7,931 nt of DNA from Planctomycetales bacterium (lineage in GTDB: Bacteria; Planctomycetota; Planctomycetia; Isosphaerales; Isosphaeraceae). The DNA lies in the NCBI GenBank assembly GCA_027435495.1, contig DAHZZC010000628.1:1-7931 (forward strand), in the 5' to 3' direction. The translations under genes and the position numbers were made by a program. Positions 1 through 6,289 of the stretch are shown piece after piece. The notes beneath the pieces were generated by a model. It saw only the letters and a list, made by a program, of their open reading frames with translations. It was not told the DNA's origin and ran no database searches. The first letter of the stretch is position 1; each line of letters starts with the position of its first letter.

Positions 1-220
1 CGGTCGCTCCATTGAAGTGCCGGAACGTGATGCCGGCCTCCTTCGTCACGTCAACGAATCGAACGTTCGGGATCGATGCCTGCCGGACCTCTTTCGGCCG
101 GACCGGTGCCTCGGGCGCGGCTACCCGGGGCGGTTCCGGAGCTTTGCCGCATCCGCAGGAGGCGAGCCAGGGAAGGGCGGCGACCGCGAGGGCCGCGTAT
201 CGGGGGATTGTCGTTCTCAT
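1..220 (-). CDS. CRTAC1/FG-GAP (ASPIC/UnbV-type) lipoprotein, N-terminal part, runs off left edge
   Basis: Reading the minus strand from ATG at 218-220 gives 73 open codons to the window edge, so the C-terminus is missing. The protein starts MRTTIPRYAALAVAALPWLASC: a basic N-terminus, an Ala/Leu core and a lipobox LASC with Cys22 as the likely lipidated residue. A Pro/Ala-rich linker follows. The segment from about residue 54 onward reads FVDVTKEAGITFRHFNGAT. This matches the usual opening of CRTAC1-like proteins (F-DVT--AGI-F-H--G), which continue into FG-GAP/VCBS beta-propeller repeats and often an ASPIC/UnbV domain. Those later domains are outside the window, so the family call rests on this motif and on context. 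The start is supported by GGAG eight bases upstream (229-232) and by the ATGA overlap with the preceding cytochrome gene. It is probably a membrane-anchored extracytoplasmic protein. Its biochemical role is unknown. Confidence 0.8.
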   Translation of the reverse strand, partial: MRTTIPRYAALAVAALPWLASCGCGKAPEPPRVAAPEAPVRPKEVRQASIPNVRFVDVTKEAGITFRHFNGAT

Positions 221-3200
221 GGTCGCGTCTCCGAAGCGGGCCGAGCGGGGGCGCCGAAGGCGACTTTCGCCGCGGGCGGATCGATCCCCGGCGCTCCGGG
301 GCGATGGAGTGAATGGATCACAATTGATTGGGCGTTCTGGTTGGCGGCGGGATCTCGCTTCCTGGCCGAGGCGAACGCCTGGCCCTCCGCGGTCTCGTCG
401 GGCTTGAGGCGCTCGTGAAGCCGGCGATGCGTCACTTCCAGAACGTGGGCCAGCTCGGCCCGGGTCGACTCGTCGAGTTCGCGGTTCCAGACCGGTCCGA
501 GTTTGGCGGCCATTTCGTGCAGCGGCTCAAGCCGAGACTGATCATTCGGCCGTGGGCCGGCCATGTAACCGATCACCCCCGACGCGAGCCGACGCAAATC
601 CCCAACGCGCTGGGCCAGATTCCCAGCGTCGGGGGCGGCCAGCGAGTTGGCGAGGGAAACCAGGTCCTCGGGCGACATCCGCTCGGCTGGCCCTGCGGTG
701 GTCGTCGACTTCCAGGTTGGATCGTGGTACGCCTGGGCCAGTCCATAATGGGCCTCGACGTCCTCCGATTCAATGGTGAGTGTTTTCTGATAGGAAGCGA
801 TCGATCGCATCAAATAATCGCGACGCTCGGGGGTGCCGACTCGCTCCAGGCGCGCCCGCATGAAAAGCGCCCCGGCCAGCTCGTTGATCACCCGGAAATC
901 GAGGCTCAGGTCAATCTTCCGCTCAGGAATACGCGTTTCGAGAACCGCCTGGAAGTTTCGAATGGCCTCATCGAGCATGGCGTTGCGAACGTTGATCTGA
1001 CCCGTTAGCCAGTTGATGACCCAGGGCGCCGGCGACTCTGAATGCGAGGCCGCCTTCTCCAACGCCGCGAGAGCGTCGGGAATTCGACCCTCCCTCTGAT
1101 AGACCCTCGCGAGGTTGATCCAGCCGTCGGCACGGCCGAGATCGGCCACCTTGTGGAAAACCTCCTCGGCCTGCCTCAGTTCGCCCTTCTGACCTCCCTT
1201 CGCCTGACCCTCCAGCAGGAGGCCGATTCCGTAATCGTTCCACCGCTGCCACTGGGCCTCGATCGGCGACGGTTCGTTCGCCGCCGATGGGCCGCCAGCC
1301 AGACCGACTTGAACCACGTCGCGAGCCATGACGACGATCGGCAATTCCTGGCCCTTCCCCTTGCCGAACACATAATCCATGAAGATTCGATCGAACTTGC
1401 GATAATTGACCTTCGCCTCCAGCTCGATTGGGCCCTTCAGCCCCGCAGGCACCTCGAGCGCGAAATGGACGACCTGTCCGGCCCCGGGGGGGATTTGCTT
1501 GTTGTAGAGCGGAACGAAGATGTCCTGGGCGTTGCGGCGATCGATTCGATTGCCGTGGCGATCCAGCATGTAGACATTGATAAAGTGAGCATAGGGATCA
1601 ACGTGTCCCTCGTCATCGATCCCGCCCGATCGGCCGATCACCTTGCCGCCCGACCTCGCCACCAGTTCGACCCAGATCTCGTTGGAATCCACTGTTCCCT
1701 GGCTGAAAAGGTGGCCAATATTGAGGGTCCGCACGACCACCTCGACGAGGTAGGGCTTCCCGGGCGTGAGCGTTGGCGAGGCGGGCCGGAGTGGGGCGGT
1801 CAACGGGCCGTCGATCACGCCCCCCTCGCGAATGCCGAAGAGGTCGACTCTCACCTTCTTCTGGGCGAGGTAATCGGCCTGGCGCCTGCTGGCTTCGGTG
1901 TCGCCAAACATCGCCGGCAGAGCCGTGTTCGCTCCCAGGAAGAAGTGGTCGTGGATCTCTCGACCTGGGCTGCCGTCGAGATCGACCGCTCCGAAGTCGG
2001 TTGAGGACTTCATTGCCATGTGGCACTCCGTGCAGGTCGTCTTCGCGACCTCCGGATAGTAGAAACTCTGCGCTCCGTGGCCCGAAACTCCCGAGACCAG
2101 CCACGAGTCGTAATGATCCTGTCCGCGGACAAAATCCTTGTAGTGGTTGACACCGTATGGGATGCCGACCTTGTGACACGTCGAGCAGAACTCAGAGCTT
2201 TTGATAACGGGCTTGAGGAAGGTCTTCTTGTGCATTTCGGGCTTCGCCTTGACCAGCGTTTCGTTGATCCATTGCAGGACCGGATTCTTGCTGTTGGCGA
2301 ACGGGTAATGCACGGGCTCCTCAATGGTGTAGGCCGCGTTGCCCCGCGTGTTGTTCACCGTGGTGATGGAGTGGCATCCGGTACAGGTAATGCCGGCCTG
2401 ACCGGTCGGATCATTCACCATGTCAAAATTTGGGTCGTCGAATTTCCCGGAAAAGAAGGGGACGAGGTCGTGGCAGCCGGCGCACCATCGGGCCGCCTGA
2501 GTATTCCCGTCGCGCTCGAGCGAGACCTTGCGGGTCTCCTTGATGCTGAAGAGGTAGGGCTTGTTGTTGAACGAGCTCAGGTGATGAGCAGAATGATACC
2601 AGCCGTCGTAGGCGTCCTTGTGGCACTTCATACAGTACTCGTCCATCATCAGCGTCTCGGCCGGGATGAAGTTACCGGTCGCCGTGACGGCCTCGGAGGG
2701 ATAGAAATACTTCTTCCCCTCCCTGGGTCCCTGAACCCCGAACGCGCGGGGGTCGCCGCGATGCAGTAATCCCATCAGGACGACGAACCCAGCCACCGCG
2801 ACACTGAATCGGCGCGCCCAATGCCATCGGATCATCGGACCGGCAAGTCGGTGCTTGACGTAGAGCCCGATCGCCGCGACCGGCACCGCGACGTGGAGCC
2901 AGTAGCCGATCTCCCGGATCATCGGATCGCGGATCTCAAATCCACCGATCCGGACCAGAACGATCCCGGATGTCAGGATGACGATCCCGGCCGCGAGCAG
3001 CGCCAGACCGTAGCGGACGGCCGTGCGGTTGGGGCGCCGCCAGGAAGTCAGCAGGTGGGCCGCGCCAAAGGCGACGAATGGCACAATGACCAGAAAACCG
3101 AGAAGCAGGTGCAGAAGCACCATGAGCATATAGAAGAAGGTCTGCTGAGTTGTGCCCAGATACCAGGTCATCGCCGTGACGCTGGCGAGATAGACGCCGT

Positions 3201-3321
3201 TGGCGCCCAGGACGGCGAAGGCGATCAGGACGGCCCAGAGCAGGGGGCGCAGGCGGGGGCCGATGGCGGGAGTGTAGGCCCTCCCGCGGCGGTCCTTCAT
3301 CGGTCGGACCTCAGATGCCAT
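217..3321 (-). CDS. Membrane cytochrome: 5-TM (cytochrome b-like) + pentaheme c + TPR fusion
   Basis: Numbering starts at ATG 3319-3321 (1034 residues). Five hydrophobic helices lie at about 27-53, 62-88, 104-126, 139-156 and 173-187. Basic loops fall on the cytoplasmic side after helices 2 and 4, predicting N-in, C-out. His71 and His89 (helix 2) and His143 and His157 (helix 4) resemble the heme ligands of diheme b-type cytochromes. Five c-type heme sites follow: CMKCH 230, CAGCH 280, CTGCH 313, CSTCH 379 and CTECH 430. The first is followed by a W--SAHH segment, as in cytochrome c554-like multihemes. A beta-rich region (about 505-665) and helical TPR-like repeats (about 690-865) complete the protein. 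Its likely role is electron transfer across or outside the membrane; the partner is not known. Start choice: ATG 3321 has GGAG nine bases upstream. ATG 3300 has GAGG eight bases upstream and is nearly as good. GTG 3336 has no clear Shine-Dalgarno site. The gene heads an operon with the CRTAC1-like lipoprotein. Confidence 0.88.
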   Translation of the reverse strand: MASEVRPMKDRRGRAYTPAIGPRLRPLLWAVLIAFAVLGANGVYLASVTAMTWYLGTTQQTFFYMLMVLLHLLLGFLVIVPFVAFGAAHLLTSWRRPNRTAVRYGLALLAAGIVILTSGIVLVRIGGFEIRDPMIREIGYWLHVAVPVAAIGLYVKHRLAGPMIRWHWARRFSVAVAGFVVLMGLLHRGDPRAFGVQGPREGKKYFYPSEAVTATGNFIPAETLMMDEYCMKCHKDAYDGWYHSAHHLSSFNNKPYLFSIKETRKVSLERDGNTQAARWCAGCHDLVPFFSGKFDDPNFDMVNDPTGQAGITCTGCHSITTVNNTRGNAAYTIEEPVHYPFANSKNPVLQWINETLVKAKPEMHKKTFLKPVIKSSEFCSTCHKVGIPYGVNHYKDFVRGQDHYDSWLVSGVSGHGAQSFYYPEVAKTTCTECHMAMKSSTDFGAVDLDGSPGREIHDHFFLGANTALPAMFGDTEASRRQADYLAQKKVRVDLFGIREGGVIDGPLTAPLRPASPTLTPGKPYLVEVVVRTLNIGHLFSQGTVDSNEIWVELVARSGGKVIGRSGGIDDEGHVDPYAHFINVYMLDRHGNRIDRRNAQDIFVPLYNKQIPPGAGQVVHFALEVPAGLKGPIELEAKVNYRKFDRIFMDYVFGKGKGQELPIVVMARDVVQVGLAGGPSAANEPSPIEAQWQRWNDYGIGLLLEGQAKGGQKGELRQAEEVFHKVADLGRADGWINLARVYQREGRIPDALAALEKAASHSESPAPWVINWLTGQINVRNAMLDEAIRNFQAVLETRIPERKIDLSLDFRVINELAGALFMRARLERVGTPERRDYLMRSIASYQKTLTIESEDVEAHYGLAQAYHDPTWKSTTTAGPAERMSPEDLVSLANSLAAPDAGNLAQRVGDLRRLASGVIGYMAGPRPNDQSRLEPLHEMAAKLGPVWNRELDESTRAELAHVLEVTHRRLHERLKPDETAEGQAFASARKRDPAANQNAQSIVIHSLHRPGAPGIDPPAAKVAFGAPARPASETRP
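229..232 (-). promoter_or_regulatory. Ribosome binding site of the CRTAC1-like gene, inside the cytochrome gene
   Basis: On the minus strand GGAG lies eight bases before the ATG at 220, within the last codons of the cytochrome gene. Stop and start share ATGA (217-220). This arrangement indicates translational coupling, so both proteins are probably made together. Confidence 0.65.
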
Positions 3322-3483
3322 GAACGGACGCTCCACTACGAACCCAATCGGTTGATCGATCAGGTGGACAGGGTAGAAGTTGAGCAGGATAAAAGATGAG
3401 CAAACGACACGGGAGCGCGGTCGGATCGGTCGGATTCGCCGAACCGGCTCGGTTTCAGGTCGAGGGCGATTGAGTCGGTCCGA
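3322..3483. other. Intergenic region upstream of the cytochrome operon
   Basis: This spacer separates the small exported-protein gene from the cytochrome operon, both on the minus strand. It must hold the cytochrome promoter unless the two are co-transcribed. I see no convincing -35/-10 pair; a weak TATCCT-like element lies in the T-rich stretch near 3387-3395 on the minus strand. There is no good terminator hairpin. The only clear structure is a tandem 9-base repeat at 3418-3435. Confidence 0.4.
3418..3435. repeat. Two tandem copies of a 9-base repeat
   Basis: CGGTCGGAT occurs twice in direct succession (3418-3426 and 3427-3435). A related GAGTCGGTCCGAT stretch lies at 3472-3484. The repeat is upstream of the cytochrome operon and could be a regulator site, but TCGG-rich sequence is common in such DNA, so chance is possible. 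Confidence 0.5.
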
Positions 3484-3879
3484 TCAGGCCTCGGGCGGAC
3501 GTTCGAGGCGGAAGGGATGAGGATCGGGAATCTCGCTCTCGTCGGCGATGCGAAGGGCTGGCAGCGATCCCTCGACGATCATGGGACCCGGGCTCGTGAG
3601 GAGTAACCCGACGACGGCCATCGATCCATTCGTCGGATGGGCCGACTCGCCTGGGCAGGGGAGACGTTCCAGGACATGTGGCGAGGTGGCCTGAAGCTCA
3701 CCCGTCAACTGCCAGACCGGGATGTGCCCGGGCGTCTCGCGGGCGAGGATGGGCCGCTCGTCCAGGTGGCAGCCCGACGCCCACGTTGGCCGGACGCCGA
3801 CCCCGGGAGCGAGCCAGATGATCGTCGCCAGGGCGAGGATCGCAGGGCGAATCGTGGGGGTGGGACGGGGCCGAGTCAC
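3484..3879 (-). CDS. Small secreted protein of unknown family
   Basis: 131 residues from a GTG start at 3877-3879. The N-terminus is basic (R and P rich), followed by a hydrophobic stretch (about 14-28, AILALATIIWLAPGV) and a likely signal peptidase I site near TWA-SG (about residues 32-35). The mature part is about 97 residues, with two cysteines (in GCHLDERP and LPCPGES), several prolines, and a hydrophobic AVVGLLL segment near residue 90. I recognise no domain or catalytic motif. Third codon positions are strongly G/C, like the neighbouring real genes, and the signal peptide argues against a chance reading frame. GTG is the only possible start after an in-frame upstream stop; a weak GAGAG lies about nine bases before it. 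It sits 87 bases after the HAD phosphatase gene on the same strand and could be co-transcribed with it. Function unknown. Confidence 0.62.
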   Translation of the reverse strand: MTRPRPTPTIRPAILALATIIWLAPGVGVRPTWASGCHLDERPILARETPGHIPVWQLTGELQATSPHVLERLPCPGESAHPTNGSMAVVGLLLTSPGPMIVEGSLPALRIADESEIPDPHPFRLERPPEA

Positions 3880-3966
3880 TCGCGATCGCTCTCGAATGTC
3901 ATCACGGAATTCGGAGAAAGGATCTCATTTATCGTAGGTCGGCCGCCCGGGAGCTGTCAATCGTCC

Positions 3967-4770
3967 TCAGTCACGAGCACCACGAGACTGCCTCCAGAGC
4001 TGGTGCAATTCTTCAAGACCGCGGACTTGCAAATCAACCTCAGACGGAGGTGGTCCCTCGTGATTGGCGTTGAGCCAGATGGTGAACATCCCGGCGGCTC
4101 GTCCGCCGGCGATATCCGATGCCGTACTGTCGCCGACCATCGCCGCGAATCGGGCCTCGCAGCCCAGCCGGGTGATCGCCGCACGGAACAGGGGGAGCTC
4201 CGGCTTGCCGATCCCGATCGGACGGCCGCCTCCCGCAACGGCGACCGCCTCGGCGAGCGAGGCACAGCCTGGATCGAAGAGGCCCGGGCCCACTGGGAAC
4301 CTTCGATCCATGTTCACCGCGAACAGCACCGCTCCGGCCGAGACCGCCCGCGCGGCCACCCTTAACCGATCGTAGTTGAAGTGGGGGTCAATCCCCACGA
4401 CCACGGCGTCGGATCTCGGCCAGTCCCCGTCGGCAACGACCTCGTGACCGCTTGCGTGCAGGACGTCCACCAATTCGTCGGTCCCGACGGCCAGGACTCG
4501 TACCGAACCCATCCGCCGACGAACCTCCTCGCCTGCCAGGTCGAGGGCGGCGAGCATCTCGCCGGGCCCCGAGTGGATTCCCAGCTCGGCCAGCCGACGG
4601 ACCAGGACCCCAGCACCATGCCGCGAGGAATTGGAGGCAAAGACCACCCCCAGCCCGGCCGACCGCAGCTCGCCGACCAGATCAACCGCCCCGTCCATCA
4701 GCCGCGGCCCTTCCCAGATGGTCCCATCCAGGTCGAACGCGAATCCCCTGATCTCGGCCAGCCGCTTCAT
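3967..4770 (-). CDS. HAD-IIA family phosphatase (NagD / phosphoglycolate phosphatase-like)
   Basis: 267 residues, the normal length for HAD-IIA sugar-phosphate phosphatases. All four HAD motifs are visible. Motif I is DLDGT, with nucleophile Asp13 and general acid Asp15. Motif II is ASNSS at 45-49. Motif III is Lys189 in GIGKPELPLF. Motif IV is GDSTASDI at 213-220, which supplies the Mg2+-binding Asp214 and Asp219. The middle section (about 80-185) has the order expected of the type IIA cap, including GIDPHFNYDRL and VNMDRRFP, the counterpart of the family's usual ATN-D segment. It should be a soluble cytoplasmic Mg2+-dependent phosphatase acting on a small phosphorylated compound. Sequence alone does not fix the substrate: NMP, phosphoglycolate, 4-nitrophenyl phosphate and glycerol phosphate enzymes all share this fold. 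The ATG at 4770 has AGGA five bases upstream (4776-4779). The gene is divergent from the transaldolase gene, with a 247-base gap. Confidence 0.9.
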   Translation of the reverse strand: MKRLAEIRGFAFDLDGTIWEGPRLMDGAVDLVGELRSAGLGVVFASNSSRHGAGVLVRRLAELGIHSGPGEMLAALDLAGEEVRRRMGSVRVLAVGTDELVDVLHASGHEVVADGDWPRSDAVVVGIDPHFNYDRLRVAARAVSAGAVLFAVNMDRRFPVGPGLFDPGCASLAEAVAVAGGGRPIGIGKPELPLFRAAITRLGCEARFAAMVGDSTASDIAGGRAAGMFTIWLNANHEGPPPSEVDLQVRGLEELHQLWRQSRGARD

Positions 4771-4879
4771 GATTTTCCTGTGGTCCTCTCGTCCGTGTTT
4801 TGCGGTCCGATTCCAGTGCTTCGATGACCTTCACCACATCGGGCCATGGGACCAGCCATGGTCCTTATCCACGCCTTGA

Positions 4880-4924
4880 GACAACCGCGTCAGCGTACAA
4901 CGGACCACGGGCCGTGGACAACCG
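4880..4924. repeat. Palindrome with flanking direct repeats, possible operator
   Basis: CCACGG (4905-4910), one base, then CCGTGG (4912-4917) form a perfect inverted repeat. GACAACCG occurs exactly at 4880-4887 and 4917-4924, and the related ACAACGG at 4897-4903, all in the same orientation. The cluster lies about 40-80 bases upstream of the putative transaldolase -10 box, a position suited to an activator or to a regulator shared with the divergent gene. No regulator is identified. Confidence 0.4.
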
Positions 4925-4960
4925 ACAAGAGGGGGTAAGTAGCGATCTGAAGGCTCGACA

Positions 4961-4969
4961 TGCTATAGT
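4961..4969 (+). promoter_or_regulatory. Extended -10 promoter for transaldolase
   Basis: TGCTATAGT fits the extended -10 pattern TG-n-TATAAT with one mismatch. It lies in a locally AT-rich patch 48 bases before the start codon. No good -35 box is found about 17 bases upstream, which is tolerable for extended -10 promoters. Transcription would start near 4976 and give a 5' leader of about 40 bases. Confidence 0.42.
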
Positions 4970-5004
4970 AATTCTCTCAATGGGACTGCCCTGATCCTCC
5001 GGCC

Positions 5005-5008
5005 GGAG
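5005..5008 (+). promoter_or_regulatory. Ribosome binding site of transaldolase
   Basis: GGAG lies nine bases before the ATG at 5018 and fixes that start. The first residues (MNQLEQL) also match the usual beginning of TalB-type proteins. Confidence 0.6.
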
Positions 5009-5017
5009 TGCCCTGGA

Positions 5018-5992
5018 ATGAATCAGCTCGAGCAATTGCGACAGATGACTGTCGTCGTCGCGGACACGGGTGATTTCGATACGCTGGCGCAGTACAAGCC
5101 GCGAGACACCACGACCAACCCGTCGCTGCTGTTGAAGGCCGCCCAGATGCCCGGGTATCGTCGGCTCCTCGAAAAGGCCATCCACGAGGCCCAGAACGAG
5201 GCCCAGGATCACGAGACCGCAGTCAATGCCTGCATGGACCGCTTGCTGATCGCCTTTGGCGAGGAGATCCTCAAAATCGTTCCGGGCCGCGTCTCGACCG
5301 AGGTCGACGCTCGACTCAGCTTCGACACGAATGGGACGATGGAGAAGGCTCATCGGCTGATCTCGCTTTACGAGGCCGATGGGATCGACCGCAACCGCAT
5401 CCTGATCAAGATTGCCTCGACGTGGGAAGGCATTCGCGCCGCCGAGGTGCTCGAGAAGGAGGGCATCCATTGCAACCTGACCCTCCTCTTCAGCTTTGCC
5501 CAGGCCGTCGCCTGCGCCGAGGCGGGTGTCACGCTGATCTCACCGTTTGTCGGTCGGATTCACGACTGGTATCTCAAGAAGCAGGGCGTCTCGCATTTCG
5601 CCCCGACCGAGGACCCCGGCGTGCAGTCGGTCACCAGGATCTATCACTACTTCAAGAAGTTCGGCTACAAGACCGAGATCATGGGGGCCAGCTTCCGGAA
5701 CGTCGGCGAGATCACGGAACTGGCTGGCTGCGACCTGCTGACCATCTCCCCTGACCTCCTCGGCGAACTGCAAAAGTCGGACGCTCCGCTAACGCGGAAG
5801 CTCTCGGCCGGTTCGGTCGGCTCGGAGAACATCGAGAAGCTCCACCTCAACGAGGAGTACTTCCGATGGATGCACAACGAGGACGCCATGGCGACCGAGC
5901 TCCTGGCCGATGGGATTCGCCGCTTCAACGCCGACGCCGTCAAGCTCAAGGAGTTCGTCAGCAAGGCCATGCGAGAGCTGGTCACCGCCTGA
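5018..5992 (+). CDS. tal: Transaldolase, class I TalB type
   Basis: 324 residues, full length for the TalB subfamily (E. coli TalB has 317). It transfers a dihydroxyacetone unit between sedoheptulose 7-phosphate and glyceraldehyde 3-phosphate, giving erythrose 4-phosphate and fructose 6-phosphate, in the non-oxidative pentose phosphate pathway in the cytoplasm. The Schiff-base lysine is Lys131 in ILIKIASTWEGIRA. Other active-site residues are all present, each one position below E. coli numbering: Asp16, Asn34 (in TTTNPS), Glu95, Asn153, Thr155, Ser175, Arg180 (SPFVGRIHDW), Ser225 and Arg227 (GASFRN). The barrel is complete and nothing is missing or shifted. The gene appears to be monocistronic: it has its own promoter signal 48 bases upstream and a hairpin terminator about 35 bases after the stop. 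It is divergent from the HAD phosphatase gene and convergent with the protease gene. Confidence 0.97.
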   Translation: MNQLEQLRQMTVVVADTGDFDTLAQYKPRDTTTNPSLLLKAAQMPGYRRLLEKAIHEAQNEAQDHETAVNACMDRLLIAFGEEILKIVPGRVSTEVDARLSFDTNGTMEKAHRLISLYEADGIDRNRILIKIASTWEGIRAAEVLEKEGIHCNLTLLFSFAQAVACAEAGVTLISPFVGRIHDWYLKKQGVSHFAPTEDPGVQSVTRIYHYFKKFGYKTEIMGASFRNVGEITELAGCDLLTISPDLLGELQKSDAPLTRKLSAGSVGSENIEKLHLNEEYFRWMHNEDAMATELLADGIRRFNADAVKLKEFVSKAMRELVTA

Positions 5993-6027
5993 TCCGATCC
6001 GACCTCGGTCGGCTTGCGAGATACCCG

Positions 6028-6055
6028 ATGGGGTCCGCTCTCTTCCGGACCCCGT
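6028..6055 (+). terminator. Hairpin terminator of transaldolase
   Basis: GGGGTCCG (6030-6037) pairs perfectly with CGGACCCC (6046-6053) around an eight-base loop. It extends by a U-G pair and an A-U pair to 6028/6055. A pyrimidine stretch with TTTT follows (6056-6065). The stem begins about 35 bases after the transaldolase stop. The U tract is imperfect, so termination may be partial. Confidence 0.65.
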
Positions 6056-6240
6056 TCCTCCTTTTCCGAAGGCTCTATCAGTAGTATGCCTCGGAAGTTC
6101 GCGTTTTTAAAAGCCGCGACTCCGATTTGGAATGGCATTCTGCGCAAGTCGTTCTGGGGCTTGACGTACGAGAATTATGCTTTTTTGCGGCGATCGAGTG
6201 TCCCTGTCGAGCGCCTGGTGATTTCCGACCGTGATCCTGG

Positions 6241-6289
6241 AAAAAAACAGGGGCGTGGGACTCGTCGATCGAGAGTCCCACGCCCCTGT
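6241..6289 (-). terminator. Strong rho-independent terminator of the prc gene
   Basis: Two perfectly complementary 18-base arms (6245-6262 and 6272-6289) flank a nine-base loop that contains the palindrome TCGATCGA. On the minus strand the stem starts 23 bases after the protease stop and is followed at once by a run of six Ts (6241-6246; the last two overlap the stem end). On the plus strand no T run follows, so it is oriented for the protease gene, although the long stem could also hinder read-through from the other side. Confidence 0.92.

Larger units (their letters stand above)
4771..5017. other. Divergent control region between phosphatase and transaldolase genes
   Basis: This 247-base noncoding region serves both flanking genes. 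Toward the transaldolase it holds an extended -10 promoter (4961-4969) and a Shine-Dalgarno site (5005-5008). It also holds a 13-base palindrome at 4905-4917 set among ACAAC-C/G repeats, and GCCATGG repeated at 4843-4849 and 4855-4861. The phosphatase promoter is not evident. Reading frames that cross the region look like chance. Confidence 0.5.

Noticed and set aside
1613..2179. Minus-strand 188-residue frame inside the cytochrome gene
   Set aside because: An out-of-frame overlap of the same strand, Arg/Gly/Pro-rich, without motifs. It is not evidence of a frameshift because the main frame is intact.
3322..3336. GTG start at 3336 for the cytochrome
   Set aside because: No Shine-Dalgarno site precedes it, and its own GTGGAG supplies the GGAG for the ATG at 3321. 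ATG 3300 remains a real alternative.
328..3399. Several long plus-strand frames (328-1008, 1042-2004, 2020-2769, 2821-3399) opposite the cytochrome gene
   Set aside because: They lie antisense to a clear gene with heme motifs and TPR repeats. Their translations are low-complexity Arg/Asp/Gly/Val-rich with no recognisable domains, typical shadows in GC-rich DNA.
3637..4365. Plus-strand 242-residue frame across the small secreted protein and phosphatase genes
   Set aside because: Antisense to the HAD gene with all four motifs; the translation has no family features.
4843..4861. GCCATGG repeated at 4843 and 4855
   Set aside because: Only seven bases, itself palindromic and 12 bases apart; too short to call a regulatory element on its own.
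4381..4994. Plus-strand frames 4381-4827 and 4800-4994 reaching into the divergent control region
   Set aside because: They begin antisense to the phosphatase or lack a ribosome binding site, and end inside the promoter region of transaldolase. No recognisable product.
4865..5470. Minus-strand 201-residue frame opposite transaldolase
   Set aside because: The sense strand is an unambiguous transaldolase; this is its antisense shadow.
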